The notes beneath the pieces were generated by a model. It had not been told where the DNA came from, made no database searches, and saw nothing but the letters and a program-made list of their open reading frames with translations. A stretch of 64,000 nt of DNA from Streptomyces sp. Alt3 (GTDB lineage Bacteria; Actinomycetota; Actinomycetes; Streptomycetales; Streptomycetaceae). Position numbers and translations under genes: made by a program. How positions within the stretch are numbered: position 1 is the first letter of the stretch; each line of letters starts with the position of its first letter. The stretch lies in the NCBI RefSeq assembly GCF_030719215.1, contig NZ_CP120983.1, positions 186,001 to 250,000 on the forward strand, read 5' to 3'. Below are positions 45,294 to 54,034 of the stretch, one piece after another.

Positions 45294-45874
45294 TGCAGCG
45301 GAGACGGATTCTTCAGGGCGCCGCGGTCACGGCCGCCGCGGCGCTCCTGCCGGCCTCGGTGCGCGCCGTGGCCGCCCCGACGGAGGGGACGGACTTCCCC
45401 TCGGCGCAGTGGTACCCCGCTTCCACGCTTAACTACACGGTTTCGAGCCGTCCTTCGGCCTACCCGGTCGAGCGCGTCGTCATCCACGTGGCCCAGCAGA
45501 CGTTCACCGAGACGATCGGTATCTTCCAGAATCCGGCCAAACAGGTTTCCGCCCACTACGTGGTGCGCTCGGGGGACGGGTTCGTGGCGCAGTGCGTGCG
45601 GGAGAGGGACATCGCCTGGCACGCGGGCAACTGGGACTACAACACCCGCAGCATCGGCATCGAGCACGAAGGCTGGGTCGATCAGCCCTCGTACTTCACG
45701 CACACGATGTACGAGCGTTCGGCGAGGCTCACGGCGGACATCTGCGAGCGCCACGGCCTGACCAAGGACCGCGCGCACATCATCGGCCACCACGAGGTGC
45801 CGGGCAGCGACCACACGGACCCCGGGGTCAACTGGGACTGGGTGCGCTACATCCGTCTCGTCAACCTGGTCTGA
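45293..45874 (+). CDS. Secreted N-acetylmuramoyl-L-alanine amidase
   Basis: A 193-residue zinc amidase (Amidase_2 / PGRP fold). The N-terminus MQRRRILQGAAVTAAAALLP is a signal (twin-Arg-like). VVIHVAQQTF supplies the first zinc His, AHYVVRSGDGFVAQC and IAWHAGNWDYNTRSIGIEHE the core, and GHHEVPGSDHTDPGVNWDW the later ligands. It cleaves the amide between muramic acid and peptide in cell walls. AGGAG lies 7 bases before ATG 45293. The ATG lies in the stop of the frameshifted SWIM frame, but the ancestral SWIM stop would be 94 bp upstream. Confidence 0.88.
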   Translation: MQRRRILQGAAVTAAAALLPASVRAVAAPTEGTDFPSAQWYPASTLNYTVSSRPSAYPVERVVIHVAQQTFTETIGIFQNPAKQVSAHYVVRSGDGFVAQCVRERDIAWHAGNWDYNTRSIGIEHEGWVDQPSYFTHTMYERSARLTADICERHGLTKDRAHIIGHHEVPGSDHTDPGVNWDWVRYIRLVNLV

Positions 45875-45948
45875 CGCCGGGCACCGTCGGGCAGCGGAGG
45901 CGGCACCCGCCCGCTGGTCCGCGGAGGGGCACGGCGCACGGTGGCTCC

Positions 45949-47637
45949 CTATCCAAGTGGAGGGGAGCCTTCGCCTCCACCCCGTTTCCGGGGCGGAACC
46001 GCGGAGTCCTGCGCGTCGTCCGTGCCGCCCTGTTCCGCAGCGGTCCCGGCCCCGCCGAGGGCGCCCTCGGACTCGTCGGCCGGCCCCGGAACCCCTCCGC
46101 CACGCAACCGCTCCAGATCGGAGGACCGGACCTGTATGACGAACAGGGCGATCAGCGCAGCGACGCCCGCGATGACGGCGGCGACGACGAAGGCGGTGGA
46201 GACGCCTGAGGCCAGCACCTGGTCACCCCACGGGGCGGGCAGCTCGCCCGTCCGACGGAACTGCGACTGCTGGGCCGGGGTGGCCTCGGCCAGGAAGCGG
46301 GGTATCTGATCCATCGCCTCGTTGCGGCTGGCCGTGCCGAAGACCGTGACCAGAATGGACAGCCCCAGCGAACCGCCCACCTGCTGGGTGGCGTTGAGGA
46401 CGCCGGACGCGGCCCCGGCCTCTCTCGGCTCGACACCGGAGACAGCCATCAGCGTCAGGGACACGAACTGCATGCCCATACCGGAGCCGAAGACGAGGAT
46501 GGGGCCGAGGATGCTGCCCAGGTAGGTGCTGTTGACATCGGTCTGCGTGAGCCACGCGAGTCCCCCGGCTGCCAGGATCGCGCCCGTCACCATGAAGGGT
46601 TTGGGACCCCATCGGGGCAGCAACTGCGAGGCGAGTCCCGCGCTCAGCGCGATGATCACGCTCACCGGGAGGAAGGCCAGCCCGGCCCGCAACGGGCTGA
46701 AGTCGAGGATGTTCTGCACGAACAGGGTCAGGAAGAAGAACATGCCGAACATCGCCGCGGCCAGACTCAGCATCATCCCGTAGGCCCCGGCGCGGTTGCG
46801 GTCACGGAACATGTGCAAGGGCGTGATGGGCTGCCTCGACCGGCGCTCCACGGTCAGGAAGACCGCCATGAAGACAACTGCGCCCGCGAAGGCCCCTACG
46901 GTCAGGGCGTCGGTCCATCCGTCCTCGGACGCCCTGATGAAGCCGTAGACGAGCAGCACCATGCCCAGCGTGGACGTGAGGGCACCCAGAAGGTCGAAGT
47001 GGCCGGGGTGGCGTTCGGATTCCTTGATGAATCGGGGCGTCGCGAAGGCGATCAGCAGACCGATGGGCACGTTGACGAAGAACACCCAGCGCCAGTCGAG
47101 CCACTCCACCAGCACGCCACCCGCGAGCAGACCGATCGCGCTCCCGCCCGCGGACACCGCGGCGAAGACACCGAACGCCCGGTTCCTCTCAGGCCCTTCC
47201 CGAAAGGTCGTGGTGATGAGGGAGAGGGCGGTCGGTGAGGCGATCGCACCGCCGACGCCCTGCAGGGCACGCGCTGCGAGCAGTTGCCAGGATTCCTGCG
47301 ACAGGCCGCCGAGCAAGGAGGCCAGCACGAACAGCAGCACGCCGAAGATGAACACCCTGCGGCGCCCGAGTATGTCGCCCAGCCGTCCACCTAGGAGAAG
47401 CAGTCCGCCGAACGTCAGGGTGTAGGCGTTGATCACCCACGACAGGCTCTCGGTCGAGAAGCCGAGGGACGACTGGATGTGTGGCAGGGCGATGTTCACG
47501 ATGGTGATGTCGAGAACCACCATCAACTGGCACGAGGCGATGATGAGCAGGGCGATCCCCTTGCCGTGTCCCCGCTCCGGGGAATCGGCAATCGGCGCAG
47601 ATTTCGCTCGGGATCCAGTCATGGTGCTTGAAGCCAT
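45949..47637 (-). CDS. MFS drug exporter, DHA2/EmrB type, 14 helices
   Basis: A 562-residue proton-coupled exporter with 14 helices. Motif A is GGRLGDILGRRRVF, motif C ALQGVGGAIASPTALSL, and the helix LDITIVNIALPHIQSSLGFS is typical of the EmrB/QacA branch. The C-terminal 50 residues are Gly/Pro-rich and disordered. The ORF is open to 47670, but that start lies inside a long palindromic operator, so ATG 47637 (or 47622) is preferred; no strong ribosome site marks either. Drug specificity is unknown. No TetR gene is adjacent. Confidence 0.87.
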   Translation of the reverse strand: MASSTMTGSRAKSAPIADSPERGHGKGIALLIIASCQLMVVLDITIVNIALPHIQSSLGFSTESLSWVINAYTLTFGGLLLLGGRLGDILGRRRVFIFGVLLFVLASLLGGLSQESWQLLAARALQGVGGAIASPTALSLITTTFREGPERNRAFGVFAAVSAGGSAIGLLAGGVLVEWLDWRWVFFVNVPIGLLIAFATPRFIKESERHPGHFDLLGALTSTLGMVLLVYGFIRASEDGWTDALTVGAFAGAVVFMAVFLTVERRSRQPITPLHMFRDRNRAGAYGMMLSLAAAMFGMFFFLTLFVQNILDFSPLRAGLAFLPVSVIIALSAGLASQLLPRWGPKPFMVTGAILAAGGLAWLTQTDVNSTYLGSILGPILVFGSGMGMQFVSLTLMAVSGVEPREAGAASGVLNATQQVGGSLGLSILVTVFGTASRNEAMDQIPRFLAEATPAQQSQFRRTGELPAPWGDQVLASGVSTAFVVAAVIAGVAALIALFVIQVRSSDLERLRGGGVPGPADESEGALGGAGTAAEQGGTDDAQDSAVPPRKRGGGEGSPPLG

Positions 47638-47640
47638 ACG

Positions 47641-47674
47641 GTCGATGAACGAACGAAAACGTTCACTCATCGAC
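47641..47674. promoter_or_regulatory. Long palindromic operator upstream of the MFS gene
   Basis: GTCGATGA and TCATCGAC flank GAACG-AAAA-CGTTC in a 34-base inverted repeat with only two mismatched pairs besides the AAAA centre. This size and symmetry match TetR-family operators. It overlaps the region just before the MFS start, so bound repressor would block transcription. No TetR-family gene is in this neighbourhood. Confidence 0.65.
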
Positions 47675-47752
47675 GTTAGGACGGGCCGGACGGCACCGCC
47701 AATCGATCACCCCACGGACCTGCGAGCGCTCGTGTACCGGGCCGTCCGATGC

Positions 47753-47778
47753 CCCGCCGGACCTGAGCGGCCGGCGGG
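47753..47778. terminator. Hairpin after the LPMO gene
   Basis: CCCGCCGG and CCGGCGGG form an 8-bp perfect stem around a 10-base loop. It is 27 bp after the LPMO stop on the minus strand, before the MFS promoter region. Confidence 0.5.
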
Positions 47779-47804
47779 ACCACGCGCTGGAGCCGGAGGC
47801 TGGA

Positions 47805-48479
47805 TCAGGTGAAGTTCACGTCGCTGCACAGGAAGTACGTCTGGTCCATGTGCGACGCCTGCCAGATCGTGTAGACAACATGCCGCCCGCTGAGCCCAGA
47901 TGTGTTCACCGGGATCTCGTAGTTCTGGCTCGGCGCGTAGCTGCCCGTCTCGGTGACCAGCTGGAGGTCGCCCCAGGTCAGCGCCTCCGAGGCGGGGTCG
48001 AACCCCTGCCGGGTGACGTACACCTGGAAGTAGTCCGCGCCATGACTGGCCTGGTCGTACAGCTTCACGGTGAAGTCACCGGTGACGTCCGTGGTCTTCC
48101 ACGCACCCACGGTGTCGAGCGAGTCGTACCGTCCGCTCTCCGTCCTGCCACCGCTGCACAGCTGCCCGTCGGGTACGGCGGCCGGGAAGTCGCCGCCCGA
48201 GCCGTTGCGGTACAGACCGTTCCAGTTCCACATGGCGTTGGGGTCGGCCTGCCATGCCTGCCAGCACATCGGGTCTTCCTGCGCCATGGCCGGATTCTGG
48301 AAGTCATCACCCCAGCGCAGCCAGCAGCCGTAGTTGCGGGAGGCAGGGTCGACGACCGAGCCGTGGGCGCTGGCGGTGCCCGCCCAGGGGAGGAAGCAGA
48401 GAACGGCGGCGACACAGACGCCGCCGAGGCGCTGCACCCAGCCGACCAAGCTGACACGCTCATGACAATCACTTCTCAT
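47805..48479 (-). CDS. AA10 lytic polysaccharide monooxygenase
   Basis: A 224-residue secreted copper enzyme that cuts chitin or cellulose chains oxidatively. The signal peptide ends ...GTASA and the mature protein starts HGSVVDPASRNYGC, so its His-1 is the first copper ligand. The second ligand is the His in LYDQASHGADYFQVYVT, and FLCSDVNF near the C-terminus supplies the axial aromatic. No carbohydrate-binding module is attached. GGAG stands 8-9 bases before ATG 48479. The single-domain form is common in Streptomyces, mostly with chitin or cellulose as substrate. Confidence 0.88.
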   Translation of the reverse strand: MRSDCHERVSLVGWVQRLGGVCVAAVLCFLPWAGTASAHGSVVDPASRNYGCWLRWGDDFQNPAMAQEDPMCWQAWQADPNAMWNWNGLYRNGSGGDFPAAVPDGQLCSGGRTESGRYDSLDTVGAWKTTDVTGDFTVKLYDQASHGADYFQVYVTRQGFDPASEALTWGDLQLVTETGSYAPSQNYEIPVNTSGLSGRHVVYTIWQASHMDQTYFLCSDVNFT

Positions 48480-48589
48480 TCGATGATCTCCTTTTCGGGG
48501 AGGTGGGGGGAATCGGTCGGCATGGGAGCGCTCCCGCACCACTCGGGCTATGCCCGGTTCCTCCCACCTCAAACGCGCCCGACGCGGGA

Positions 48590-48745
48590 TCACCAGTAGT
48601 GGCGACGGCCGCCGACGGCATGCCCCACGGCCCCCAGGAGCCAGAGAACGAGCCCGGCCACCAGAAGAATGATCCCGATGGTCCACAGGACCCCGAGCCC
48701 TGTCACCAGGCCGAGAATCAGCAGGACGGCTCCGATGATGATCAT
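48590..48745 (-). CDS. Small hydrophobic membrane protein (DUF6131-like)
   Basis: A 51-residue protein with two membrane helices (MIIIGAVLLILGLVTGLGVL and TIGIILLVAGLVLWLLGA) and a short C-terminal GGRRHYW. It resembles the DUF6131 small proteins of actinobacteria. GGAGGT stands 4 bases before the ATG. Its position just downstream of gvpK is not obviously functional. No role is known. Confidence 0.7.
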   Translation of the reverse strand: MIIIGAVLLILGLVTGLGVLWTIGIILLVAGLVLWLLGAVGHAVGGRRHYW

Positions 48746-48865
48746 GGCTACCTCCGGTCGCGACACCCAGCACGAAGATTGTGCCCTTCTATGAGCATAT
48801 GCCCCGATCGCCGCCGCACGCTTGGCCCCGCAGTCCGCCGCTGCGGACGGCACGGCCGACGTACG

Positions 48866-49144
48866 TCACTCGCGGGGCAGCAGTGAGCCGAGCGGCCCGA
48901 GGTCGAGATTGAGGTCCTCCGGACGCACCCCGTGCTGCTCGCAGAGTTCTGCCATCCGCTGGTCCAGCATCATGAGCGTGGTGCCGATCTCCTCCACCTG
49001 GCTGTCGGTGAGGTCCCCTTGGTCGATACGGCGGATCGCTTGCCGCTCCATGAGCTGCCGCAGCAGTTCCACCACTGTCAGTACCAGGGCCACGAGGTCA
49101 CGCCCCAGCTCGCCCGAGTCGACGTCGAGCCGTGAACCGGTCAC
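48866..49144 (-). CDS. gvpK: Gas vesicle protein GvpK
   Basis: A 92-residue accessory gas-vesicle protein. It starts with GTG (MTGSRLDVDSGELGRDLV) and has LVLTVVELLRQLMERQAIRR, the conserved helical motif of GvpK. It is the last gene of the minus-strand order gvpO-A-F-G-Y-Z-J-L-S-K. Its start overlaps the stop of gvpS by GTGA. GvpK is required for vesicle assembly in other organisms. Confidence 0.93.
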   Translation of the reverse strand: MTGSRLDVDSGELGRDLVALVLTVVELLRQLMERQAIRRIDQGDLTDSQVEEIGTTLMMLDQRMAELCEQHGVRPEDLNLDLGPLGSLLPRE

Positions 49145-49368
49145 AGCGGGCCTCCGTCCGCCCAGGGAGCCGGAACTCGCTCGTTCACGGAGGAGAGCAG
49201 GGCGTGCAGCGAGAGCCGCACGAGGGGGACGTCCGCGATCGCGATCACCAGATCACCGCTGATCACGACGCCGGTCGCGAGGACCCGGTCCAGCAGGTCG
49301 ACCAGAGGAACCCCGATGGGGCCACGCAAGGGCTCGGGATTGTCCCAGGGCACCACCTCGCGTTCCAT
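49141..49368 (-). CDS. gvpS: Gas vesicle protein GvpS (GvpA/J fold)
   Basis: A 75-residue member of the GvpA/J/M family: PLVDLLDRVLATGVVISGDL, VIAIADVPLVRLSLHAL. These short hydrophobic helix-strand proteins share the structural fold of the vesicle wall. In Streptomyces clusters this is GvpS. GAGGTG lies before the ATG. It sits 2 bp from gvpL. Confidence 0.9.
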   Translation of the reverse strand: MEREVVPWDNPEPLRGPIGVPLVDLLDRVLATGVVISGDLVIAIADVPLVRLSLHALLSSVNERVPAPWADGGPL

Positions 49369-49370
49369 CT

Positions 49371-50207
49371 CTACACCTCACCGACGAAGGAGTACGGCAC
49401 CCAGGGACCCGAGATGTCGATACGGGCACCGGTCGCATCCCGCAGTGCGCGGGTGAGAGGCTCGAGTTCGGCCGCTCGATGCTCCGCGACCAGGTACGTC
49501 GCGTTGAGCACCTGGACGTGGCTCGTTCCGGCCGGCTCAGGAGCGTGGAGCCGCAGCCTGCGTCCCGCGGTGGCGAGGCCCTGGAACGCGGCTTCCACAG
49601 CCTCGGCGACCCGAAGGGAGTCCTCGTGCCGCCGCTCGCGCTGCGCCTGCGCCCCCCGTTTTCGCTCCAGGTAGGCGAGGCCTGCCCCCGGGGTGGGGCG
49701 GGACCCTCCGGCCGACGGCTCGGGGCGGGTCCGGGCCGGGTCCGATGCCGCGGGTGCGGCCGCGTAGACCTTCACCCCCCACTCGGAATGATCAGTGGTG
49801 CGCCTCAGGGCGGCCAGGAACCGTTCGGTCTCGTCGAGGAGCGCCTGCCGGGCCCGCTCCTCGTCGTGGTAGAGCGTGGCCATGGGCAGAGGCACGGTGG
49901 GACACGATTCGGCGGCTGCCGAGACCACGTCGTGGTGCGCACGCGCATACCGTTCGAGCTCGCCCCGGTCAGCCATACGTGCCTGCCACGCCTCGTCCGT
50001 GAAATCGGCCGCCCGGACGGTCTGGACGATCGCGGTCAACTCACCGAACCGCAGCCGGCGCAGCGCTTCGCCCGCCGCGACACCCGGCAGTCCAGCGAAG
50101 GCCGACGGATCGGGCAGCTTGCACACCGCGAATACGTAGAGGGCGCTTTCAGCCGTGACCTGTTCGGTTCCCCGGTCCGTCATGTGGATCGATTTCTCCT
50201 TGCTCAT
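49371..50207 (-). CDS. gvpL: Gas vesicle protein GvpL (GvpL/F family)
   Basis: A 278-residue GvpL/F protein. LYVFAVCKLPDPSAFAGLPG begins the first domain, VPLPMATLYHDEERARQALL ends it, and the second begins WGVKVYAAAPA and ends LEPLTRALRDATGARIDISG and GPWVPYSFVGEV. It nucleates or stabilises vesicle assembly. ATG 50207 overlaps the gvpJ stop (ATGA); a shorter ATG at 50183 is possible. Confidence 0.9.
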   Translation of the reverse strand: MSKEKSIHMTDRGTEQVTAESALYVFAVCKLPDPSAFAGLPGVAAGEALRRLRFGELTAIVQTVRAADFTDEAWQARMADRGELERYARAHHDVVSAAAESCPTVPLPMATLYHDEERARQALLDETERFLAALRRTTDHSEWGVKVYAAAPAASDPARTRPEPSAGGSRPTPGAGLAYLERKRGAQAQRERRHEDSLRVAEAVEAAFQGLATAGRRLRLHAPEPAGTSHVQVLNATYLVAEHRAAELEPLTRALRDATGARIDISGPWVPYSFVGEV

Positions 50208-50557
50208 GTGTGGTCCGACGTCTCTTTCGTCTCTTCCGTCTCTTCCGTCTTTGCCTCGAGCGCGTCCAGACGCTCGCGCAGTGCGCGGTTCTCGTCCCGC
50301 AGGGAGTTCTGTGCGGCGCGCGAACTCAGCGCGGGATCCGTCTCCCACCAGTCGATTCCGGCTTTCTTCGCGGTATCGACAGATGCCACGAACAAGCGCA
50401 GACGGATGGTGAGCAACTCGATGTCGAGAAGGTCGATCTTGATGTCGCCGGCGATGACGATCCCCTTGTCGAGGACGCGTTCGAGGATGTCGGCGAGGCT
50501 GCTGTTCGGCGGCCCCGGGATGGGGTACGCCTCCCGCCCGAAGTCGAGGTCGGTCAC
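50204..50557 (-). CDS. gvpJ: Gas vesicle protein GvpJ (GvpA/J family)
   Basis: A 117-residue protein. The GvpA/J domain (residues 15-75) has SSLADILERVLDKGIVIAGD and IKIDLLDIELLTIRLRLFVA. A charged helical tail (RDENRALRERLDALEAK) and an acidic end follow. GTG 50557 overlaps the gvpZ stop (GTGA). The family includes minor wall proteins that cap vesicles. Confidence 0.92.
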   Translation of the reverse strand: MTDLDFGREAYPIPGPPNSSLADILERVLDKGIVIAGDIKIDLLDIELLTIRLRLFVASVDTAKKAGIDWWETDPALSSRAAQNSLRDENRALRERLDALEAKTEETEETKETSDHT

Positions 50558-51630
50558 CTTGACGTCCTTCGTCCCCGTCGCTTCCTCGGGGCGGCTTCCT
50601 CTTCTTCGGGTTCCTCTTCCTCTTCTTCCGGTTCCTCCTCTTCCTCTCCCTCTTCCTCCTCTTCCGGTTCCTCCTCTTCCTCTTCCTCTTCCTCGTCAGG
50701 CTCCTCGTCCTCGTACTCCTCCTCTTCTTCGTCCTCCGGCTCCGCTTCCTCGTCATCCTCGTAATCGGAGTCGGAATCGGAGTCATCGGGCTCCTCGCCC
50801 TCGGCCTCCTCCTTCTCCAATGCCTCCTCGTGTGTCACCACGACTTCACCGTCGCGGATCTCACCACGCCAGCCCTCGGGCTCCTCATCGGTGAGCGTCA
50901 CGAAACGCTGGAAGTGTTTGAAGTCCAGTCGCATACGCCGGCCCTGCACACGCCACAGATTCCCCGTCTTCTCGAAGAACCCGGAGGGGTAGTACTCCAC
51001 CACCAGGACGATCCGTGTCAGGCTCGGCGCCAGCTCGTGGAAGCTGACGCACCCACGTGTGGAGCCCTTGGCCCCTTCGGAGGTCCACACGATGCGGTCG
51101 TCGGGCACCTGCTCCTGGACCGTCGCCTTGAAGCTGCGCGAGGAGGGTCCGATCTTGACCTTCCAGTCGCTCGACATCTCCTCATCCATCGAGACGCTCT
51201 GGACGCCCTTGGTGAAGCTGCCGAACTTGTCGTACCGCGTCCAGTAGTCGTACGCGTCGCGCAGAGGTACCCCCACATCGAGGACCTCGATGATGTTCAT
51301 GGACTTGCCACCGCCGGATTGGCTCTTGCCCTTACCGCCCCCGAACGCGTCCTTCGCCTTGTCCACGACCTTGTCCTTGACGTTCCCGGCCTTCTCCGAC
51401 ACGAATGCCTTCACCGGGGATTCGCCCTGCATGACGCGCGATGCGACCGACGGCAGCGAACCGCCGTTGTCCGCGATGTCGGTGAGCTGACCCGTGAGAC
51501 CGGTCAGCTTGTCGCCGGCCTTCTGGGCGAGTTTGTCCGTCTGCGCGCCCAGAAAGCTCGTGAACTCCTCGCGAAGGCGGTCGATGCCCGACTCGCCCGT
51601 CTCGGGTTCGTCCTTGTCCGTCCTGGCCAT
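50554..51630 (-). CDS. gvpZ: GvpZ, SRPBCC domain with very acidic tail
   Basis: A 358-residue protein. A helical N-terminus (residues 1-105, with KAGDKLTGLTGQLTDIADNG) precedes an SRPBCC/cyclase-like domain (about 110-260: IEVLDVGVPLRDAYDYWTRY, VVEYYPSGFFEKTGNLWRVQ). The C-terminal about 85 residues are mostly Glu and Asp with a few Pro and Tyr, then a basic RKRRGRRTSR. In S. coelicolor-type clusters this gene is GvpZ, which is restricted to actinobacteria. Its role in vesicles is unknown. Confidence 0.85.
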   Translation of the reverse strand: MARTDKDEPETGESGIDRLREEFTSFLGAQTDKLAQKAGDKLTGLTGQLTDIADNGGSLPSVASRVMQGESPVKAFVSEKAGNVKDKVVDKAKDAFGGGKGKSQSGGGKSMNIIEVLDVGVPLRDAYDYWTRYDKFGSFTKGVQSVSMDEEMSSDWKVKIGPSSRSFKATVQEQVPDDRIVWTSEGAKGSTRGCVSFHELAPSLTRIVLVVEYYPSGFFEKTGNLWRVQGRRMRLDFKHFQRFVTLTDEEPEGWRGEIRDGEVVVTHEEALEKEEAEGEEPDDSDSDSDYEDDEEAEPEDEEEEEYEDEEPDEEEEEEEEEPEEEEEGEEEEEPEEEEEEPEEEEAAPRKRRGRRTSR

Positions 51631-51636
51631 GGCTGC

Positions 51637-52530
51637 CTACCTCCGCCGTTCGCCGCGCTTGGACGCGGTCCGCTTCGATGACGTCGTCTTCTTGGCCGAA
51701 GTGGTCTTCCTGGCGGACGACTTCTTCGCCGGCGCCTTCTTGGCTGCCGTCTTCTTGGCGGGCGCCTTCTTGGCCGCGGCCTTCTTCGCCGGTGCCGCCT
51801 TCTTGGCTGTCGTCTTCTTCGCAGGTGCCGACTTCTTGGCGGGCGCCTTCTTCGCGGGCGCCGATTCCCTCGCTGCGGGCTTCTGAGCTGAGCCCTTCTT
51901 CGCGGGCGCCTTCTTTGCCGCGGTCTTCTTCGCGGGCGGCTGCTTCTTGGCCGCCTTCTTTCCGGCACCGCGCCCGGCCGCCGCGTCGGAGGACTTGCTC
52001 CGTCGAGAGTCCGGTCGAGGCTCCTCCGGTTCTTCTTCCTCCGGTTCCTCTTCCTCCTCCGGTTCTTCTTCCTCCTCCTCCGGTTCTTCCTCCTCCTCGG
52101 GTTCCTCTTCCTCGTACTCCTCTTCTTCCTCCTCCTCAGGCTCCTCGTCCTCGTACTCAGGCTCGTCCTCGTCGTACTCGCCTTCGTACTCCTGTTCCTC
52201 CTCGTCCTCCTCGTCGGGCGCCCCGAGCCGGGACGTCCGGTCGCTGAGGGCGTCGGCCAGGGAGTTCATCCCCCGGTCCGCCGCAGCCGACAGCGCCTTC
52301 CTGCCGGAATCGAGGACTTCGCCCTTGAGCTGGTCCTGCAGTTCGGCGAACTGCGGCATCTCGCTCAGTCGGCGGACGCCTTCGGCGGCGATCTGACGCG
52401 GTTCGAGGCCGAAGCGCCTGCCCGCCAGATAGGTCGCGATGGAGAGCGCGAGACGGCCCTTCTTCGTGCGGCCCAGTACGTATCCGCCCACCACGGCTGC
52501 TGCGAGCGTCACCTTGGTCTGATCTTCCAT
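51637..52530 (-). CDS. gvpY: GvpY, Glu-rich middle and histone-H1-like tail
   Basis: A 297-residue protein with three parts. Residues 1-100 are helical and partly hydrophobic ([20 protein letters not shown]). Residues about 104-170 are nearly all Glu with Pro and Tyr. Residues about 190-297 are Lys/Ala/Pro repeats ([20 protein letters not shown]), like histone H1 tails. Its neighbour GvpZ has the same acidic tract. The opposite charges would let the tail bind the acidic tracts or nucleic acid. GAAGGT lies 9 bases before the ATG. Confidence 0.85.
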   Translation of the reverse strand: MEDQTKVTLAAAVVGGYVLGRTKKGRLALSIATYLAGRRFGLEPRQIAAEGVRRLSEMPQFAELQDQLKGEVLDSGRKALSAAADRGMNSLADALSDRTSRLGAPDEEDEEEQEYEGEYDEDEPEYEDEEPEEEEEEEYEEEEPEEEEEPEEEEEEPEEEEEPEEEEPEEPRPDSRRSKSSDAAAGRGAGKKAAKKQPPAKKTAAKKAPAKKGSAQKPAARESAPAKKAPAKKSAPAKKTTAKKAAPAKKAAAKKAPAKKTAAKKAPAKKSSARKTTSAKKTTSSKRTASKRGERRR

Positions 52531-52537
52531 GAGTGAG

Positions 52538-52792
52538 TCACCTTCGATGGTTCGGCGTGGGGCGGACCCGTCCGGCATGGAGCCGGTCGAGCAGCTCCTC
52601 CTCTTCCCGTTCGAACTCCTCCAGGCTGACGTTGCCGTCCTCCAGCTCCTGGTTCAGCTCGGCGAGCTGGGCCCGGATCACGCTCGGGTCGTTCAGTTCG
52701 CGGTCGGCGACGTCCTCCACCTTCTCCGCGACCCAGATGACGCCGCGGACCGGTGCGAGCGGCAGCAGGAGCAGGCCGGAGAGCAGTCCCAT
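52538..52792 (-). CDS. gvpG: Gas vesicle protein GvpG
   Basis: An 84-residue GvpG: MGLLSGLLLLPLAPVRGVIW at the start is its hydrophobic part, followed by a coiled region AELNQELEDGNVSLEEFERE. The start lies one base after the gvpF stop, so translation is coupled. It is one of the essential accessory proteins in characterised gvp systems. Confidence 0.93.
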   Translation of the reverse strand: MGLLSGLLLLPLAPVRGVIWVAEKVEDVADRELNDPSVIRAQLAELNQELEDGNVSLEEFEREEEELLDRLHAGRVRPTPNHRR

Positions 52793-52793
52793 G

Positions 52794-53543
52794 TCAGCCC
52801 CCCGCGACCGGTGTCCGCAGGGGACGGGAGGAGACGAAGCTGTAGCAGGGCAGCGGCCCGGCCACCCGTAGTTCGACGTGGTCGCGATGCGCGTCGGCGA
52901 ATCGCTGCACGGTGGTCCGGAAGGCGCCGCTCCGGCTCCGGTCGATGAGGAACGACACGTTGAGTGCGCAACCGTGGACGTCGGGCCCTGCGGCCGTCTC
53001 ACGAGCCAGGGGGGTGAGCTTGTGGAGGATCTTCTTCCCCGCCTCGGCCGCACGGCGTGACAGGGCGGCGGCAACGGCCTCACCGAGTCTGACGTTCGCC
53101 TCGTATCCGGGACGTCTGCGAACCGACTCGCGCAGCCGTCGCACGTTCTTCTCCTCGGAGACGACGGCAGCGAGCGCGTCCTGGGCGGGGAGCGCCTTGA
53201 GGTTGAACTCGACGCCTCCGTCCAGACGGCTCAGCGCGGCAAGGTGCTCAGCCTGCGATCCGGCAAGTTGGGCGCGTACGGACTCGTCGTCCGGTGCGAC
53301 CGCTCCGAAGCGCATCGGCAAGACGGGCCCCATGTCCGTGAGGCGCAGCAGGGATTCCTGGTGCGCCATCAAGTCCCTCCTCCTGGCGCGCAGTTGTGGT
53401 GGTGCATCGCTCACCACTGCGGCAACCTGGCCCTCATCCACCAGCCGCAGTACGCCAGGTGGGCTGCCCACCCCCGCCACGTCGGCCGGGAGCTTCTCTC
53501 CCACCGGGATGATCGCGTAGACGTACACGCCTTTGCCGGTCAC
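52794..53543 (-). CDS. gvpF: Gas vesicle protein GvpF (GvpL/F family)
   Basis: A 249-residue protein starting GTG (MTGKGVYVYAIIPVGEKLPA). MGPVLPMRFGAVAPDDESVR and GGVEFNLKALPAQDALAAVV are the hallmarks of GvpF/L. The C-terminus holds LNVSFLIDRSRSGAFRTTVQ. It is a likely interaction partner of GvpA. It lies 3 bp from gvpA. Confidence 0.92.
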   Translation of the reverse strand: MTGKGVYVYAIIPVGEKLPADVAGVGSPPGVLRLVDEGQVAAVVSDAPPQLRARRRDLMAHQESLLRLTDMGPVLPMRFGAVAPDDESVRAQLAGSQAEHLAALSRLDGGVEFNLKALPAQDALAAVVSEEKNVRRLRESVRRRPGYEANVRLGEAVAAALSRRAAEAGKKILHKLTPLARETAAGPDVHGCALNVSFLIDRSRSGAFRTTVQRFADAHRDHVELRVAGPLPCYSFVSSRPLRTPVAGG

Positions 53544-53546
53544 GGC

Positions 53547-54002
53547 TCACGCCTCCACGCGTCGGCGTCGGCTCGCTCCGTCGCGTGCGGGTGCCCGGCG
53601 CTTCTTCGGCCGCTCTTCCCGCTCGTCCCGGTCGTCGTCCTCGTCGTCGCCGCTGCCCACCGCCTTGCGCACGGTGTCGCCGACGGACTCCGCCGCCTGG
53701 CGCACCTTGCGCTTGCCGACCGACTTGGCGGCACGTCCGCCGAGCAGTTCGGGAATGGTGGTGCTGCCCGAGTCGCGTTCCAGGTCGAGGCGGTTGCAGG
53801 CCTCGGCGAAGCGCAGGTAGGTGTCCACACTGGCGACCACGATGCGCGCGTCTATCTTGAGGATCTCGATCCCGACGAGCGACACACGGACGAACACGTC
53901 GATGACCATGCCGCGGTCGAGGATGAGTTCCAGAACGTCGTAGAGTGTGCCGGCCCTCGGCGGGCACGGGGCGACTTCGTCGGCGTACATGGACGTGGTC
54001 AT
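53547..54002 (-). CDS. gvpA: Gas vesicle structural protein GvpA
   Basis: A 151-residue protein. Residues 15-80 are the GvpA core: LYDVLELILDRGMVIDVFVR and IEILKIDARIVVASVDTYLR, which forms the vesicle wall. It has a long C-terminal tail (residues 85-151) that is charged and ends with a basic stretch (RRRRVEA), unlike the short cyanobacterial GvpA. GGAAGGA lies 7 bases before ATG 54002. It is separated from gvpO by 32 bp. Confidence 0.93.
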   Translation of the reverse strand: MTTSMYADEVAPCPPRAGTLYDVLELILDRGMVIDVFVRVSLVGIEILKIDARIVVASVDTYLRFAEACNRLDLERDSGSTTIPELLGGRAAKSVGKRKVRQAAESVGDTVRKAVGSGDDEDDDRDEREERPKKRRAPARDGASRRRRVEA

Positions 54003-54034
54003 GGGGGGGTCCTTCCGGGTGGGAGGCGAGCGGA

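Noticed and set aside
47638..47670. MFS start at the ATG at 47670
   Set aside because: This ATG lies within the palindromic operator and is preceded by no ribosome site; later starts fit better.
50210..50764. Ser/Ser-rich plus-strand frame opposite gvpZ
   Set aside because: The poly-Ser is the reverse complement of the GAG/GAA Glu tract in gvpZ; no start signal is present.
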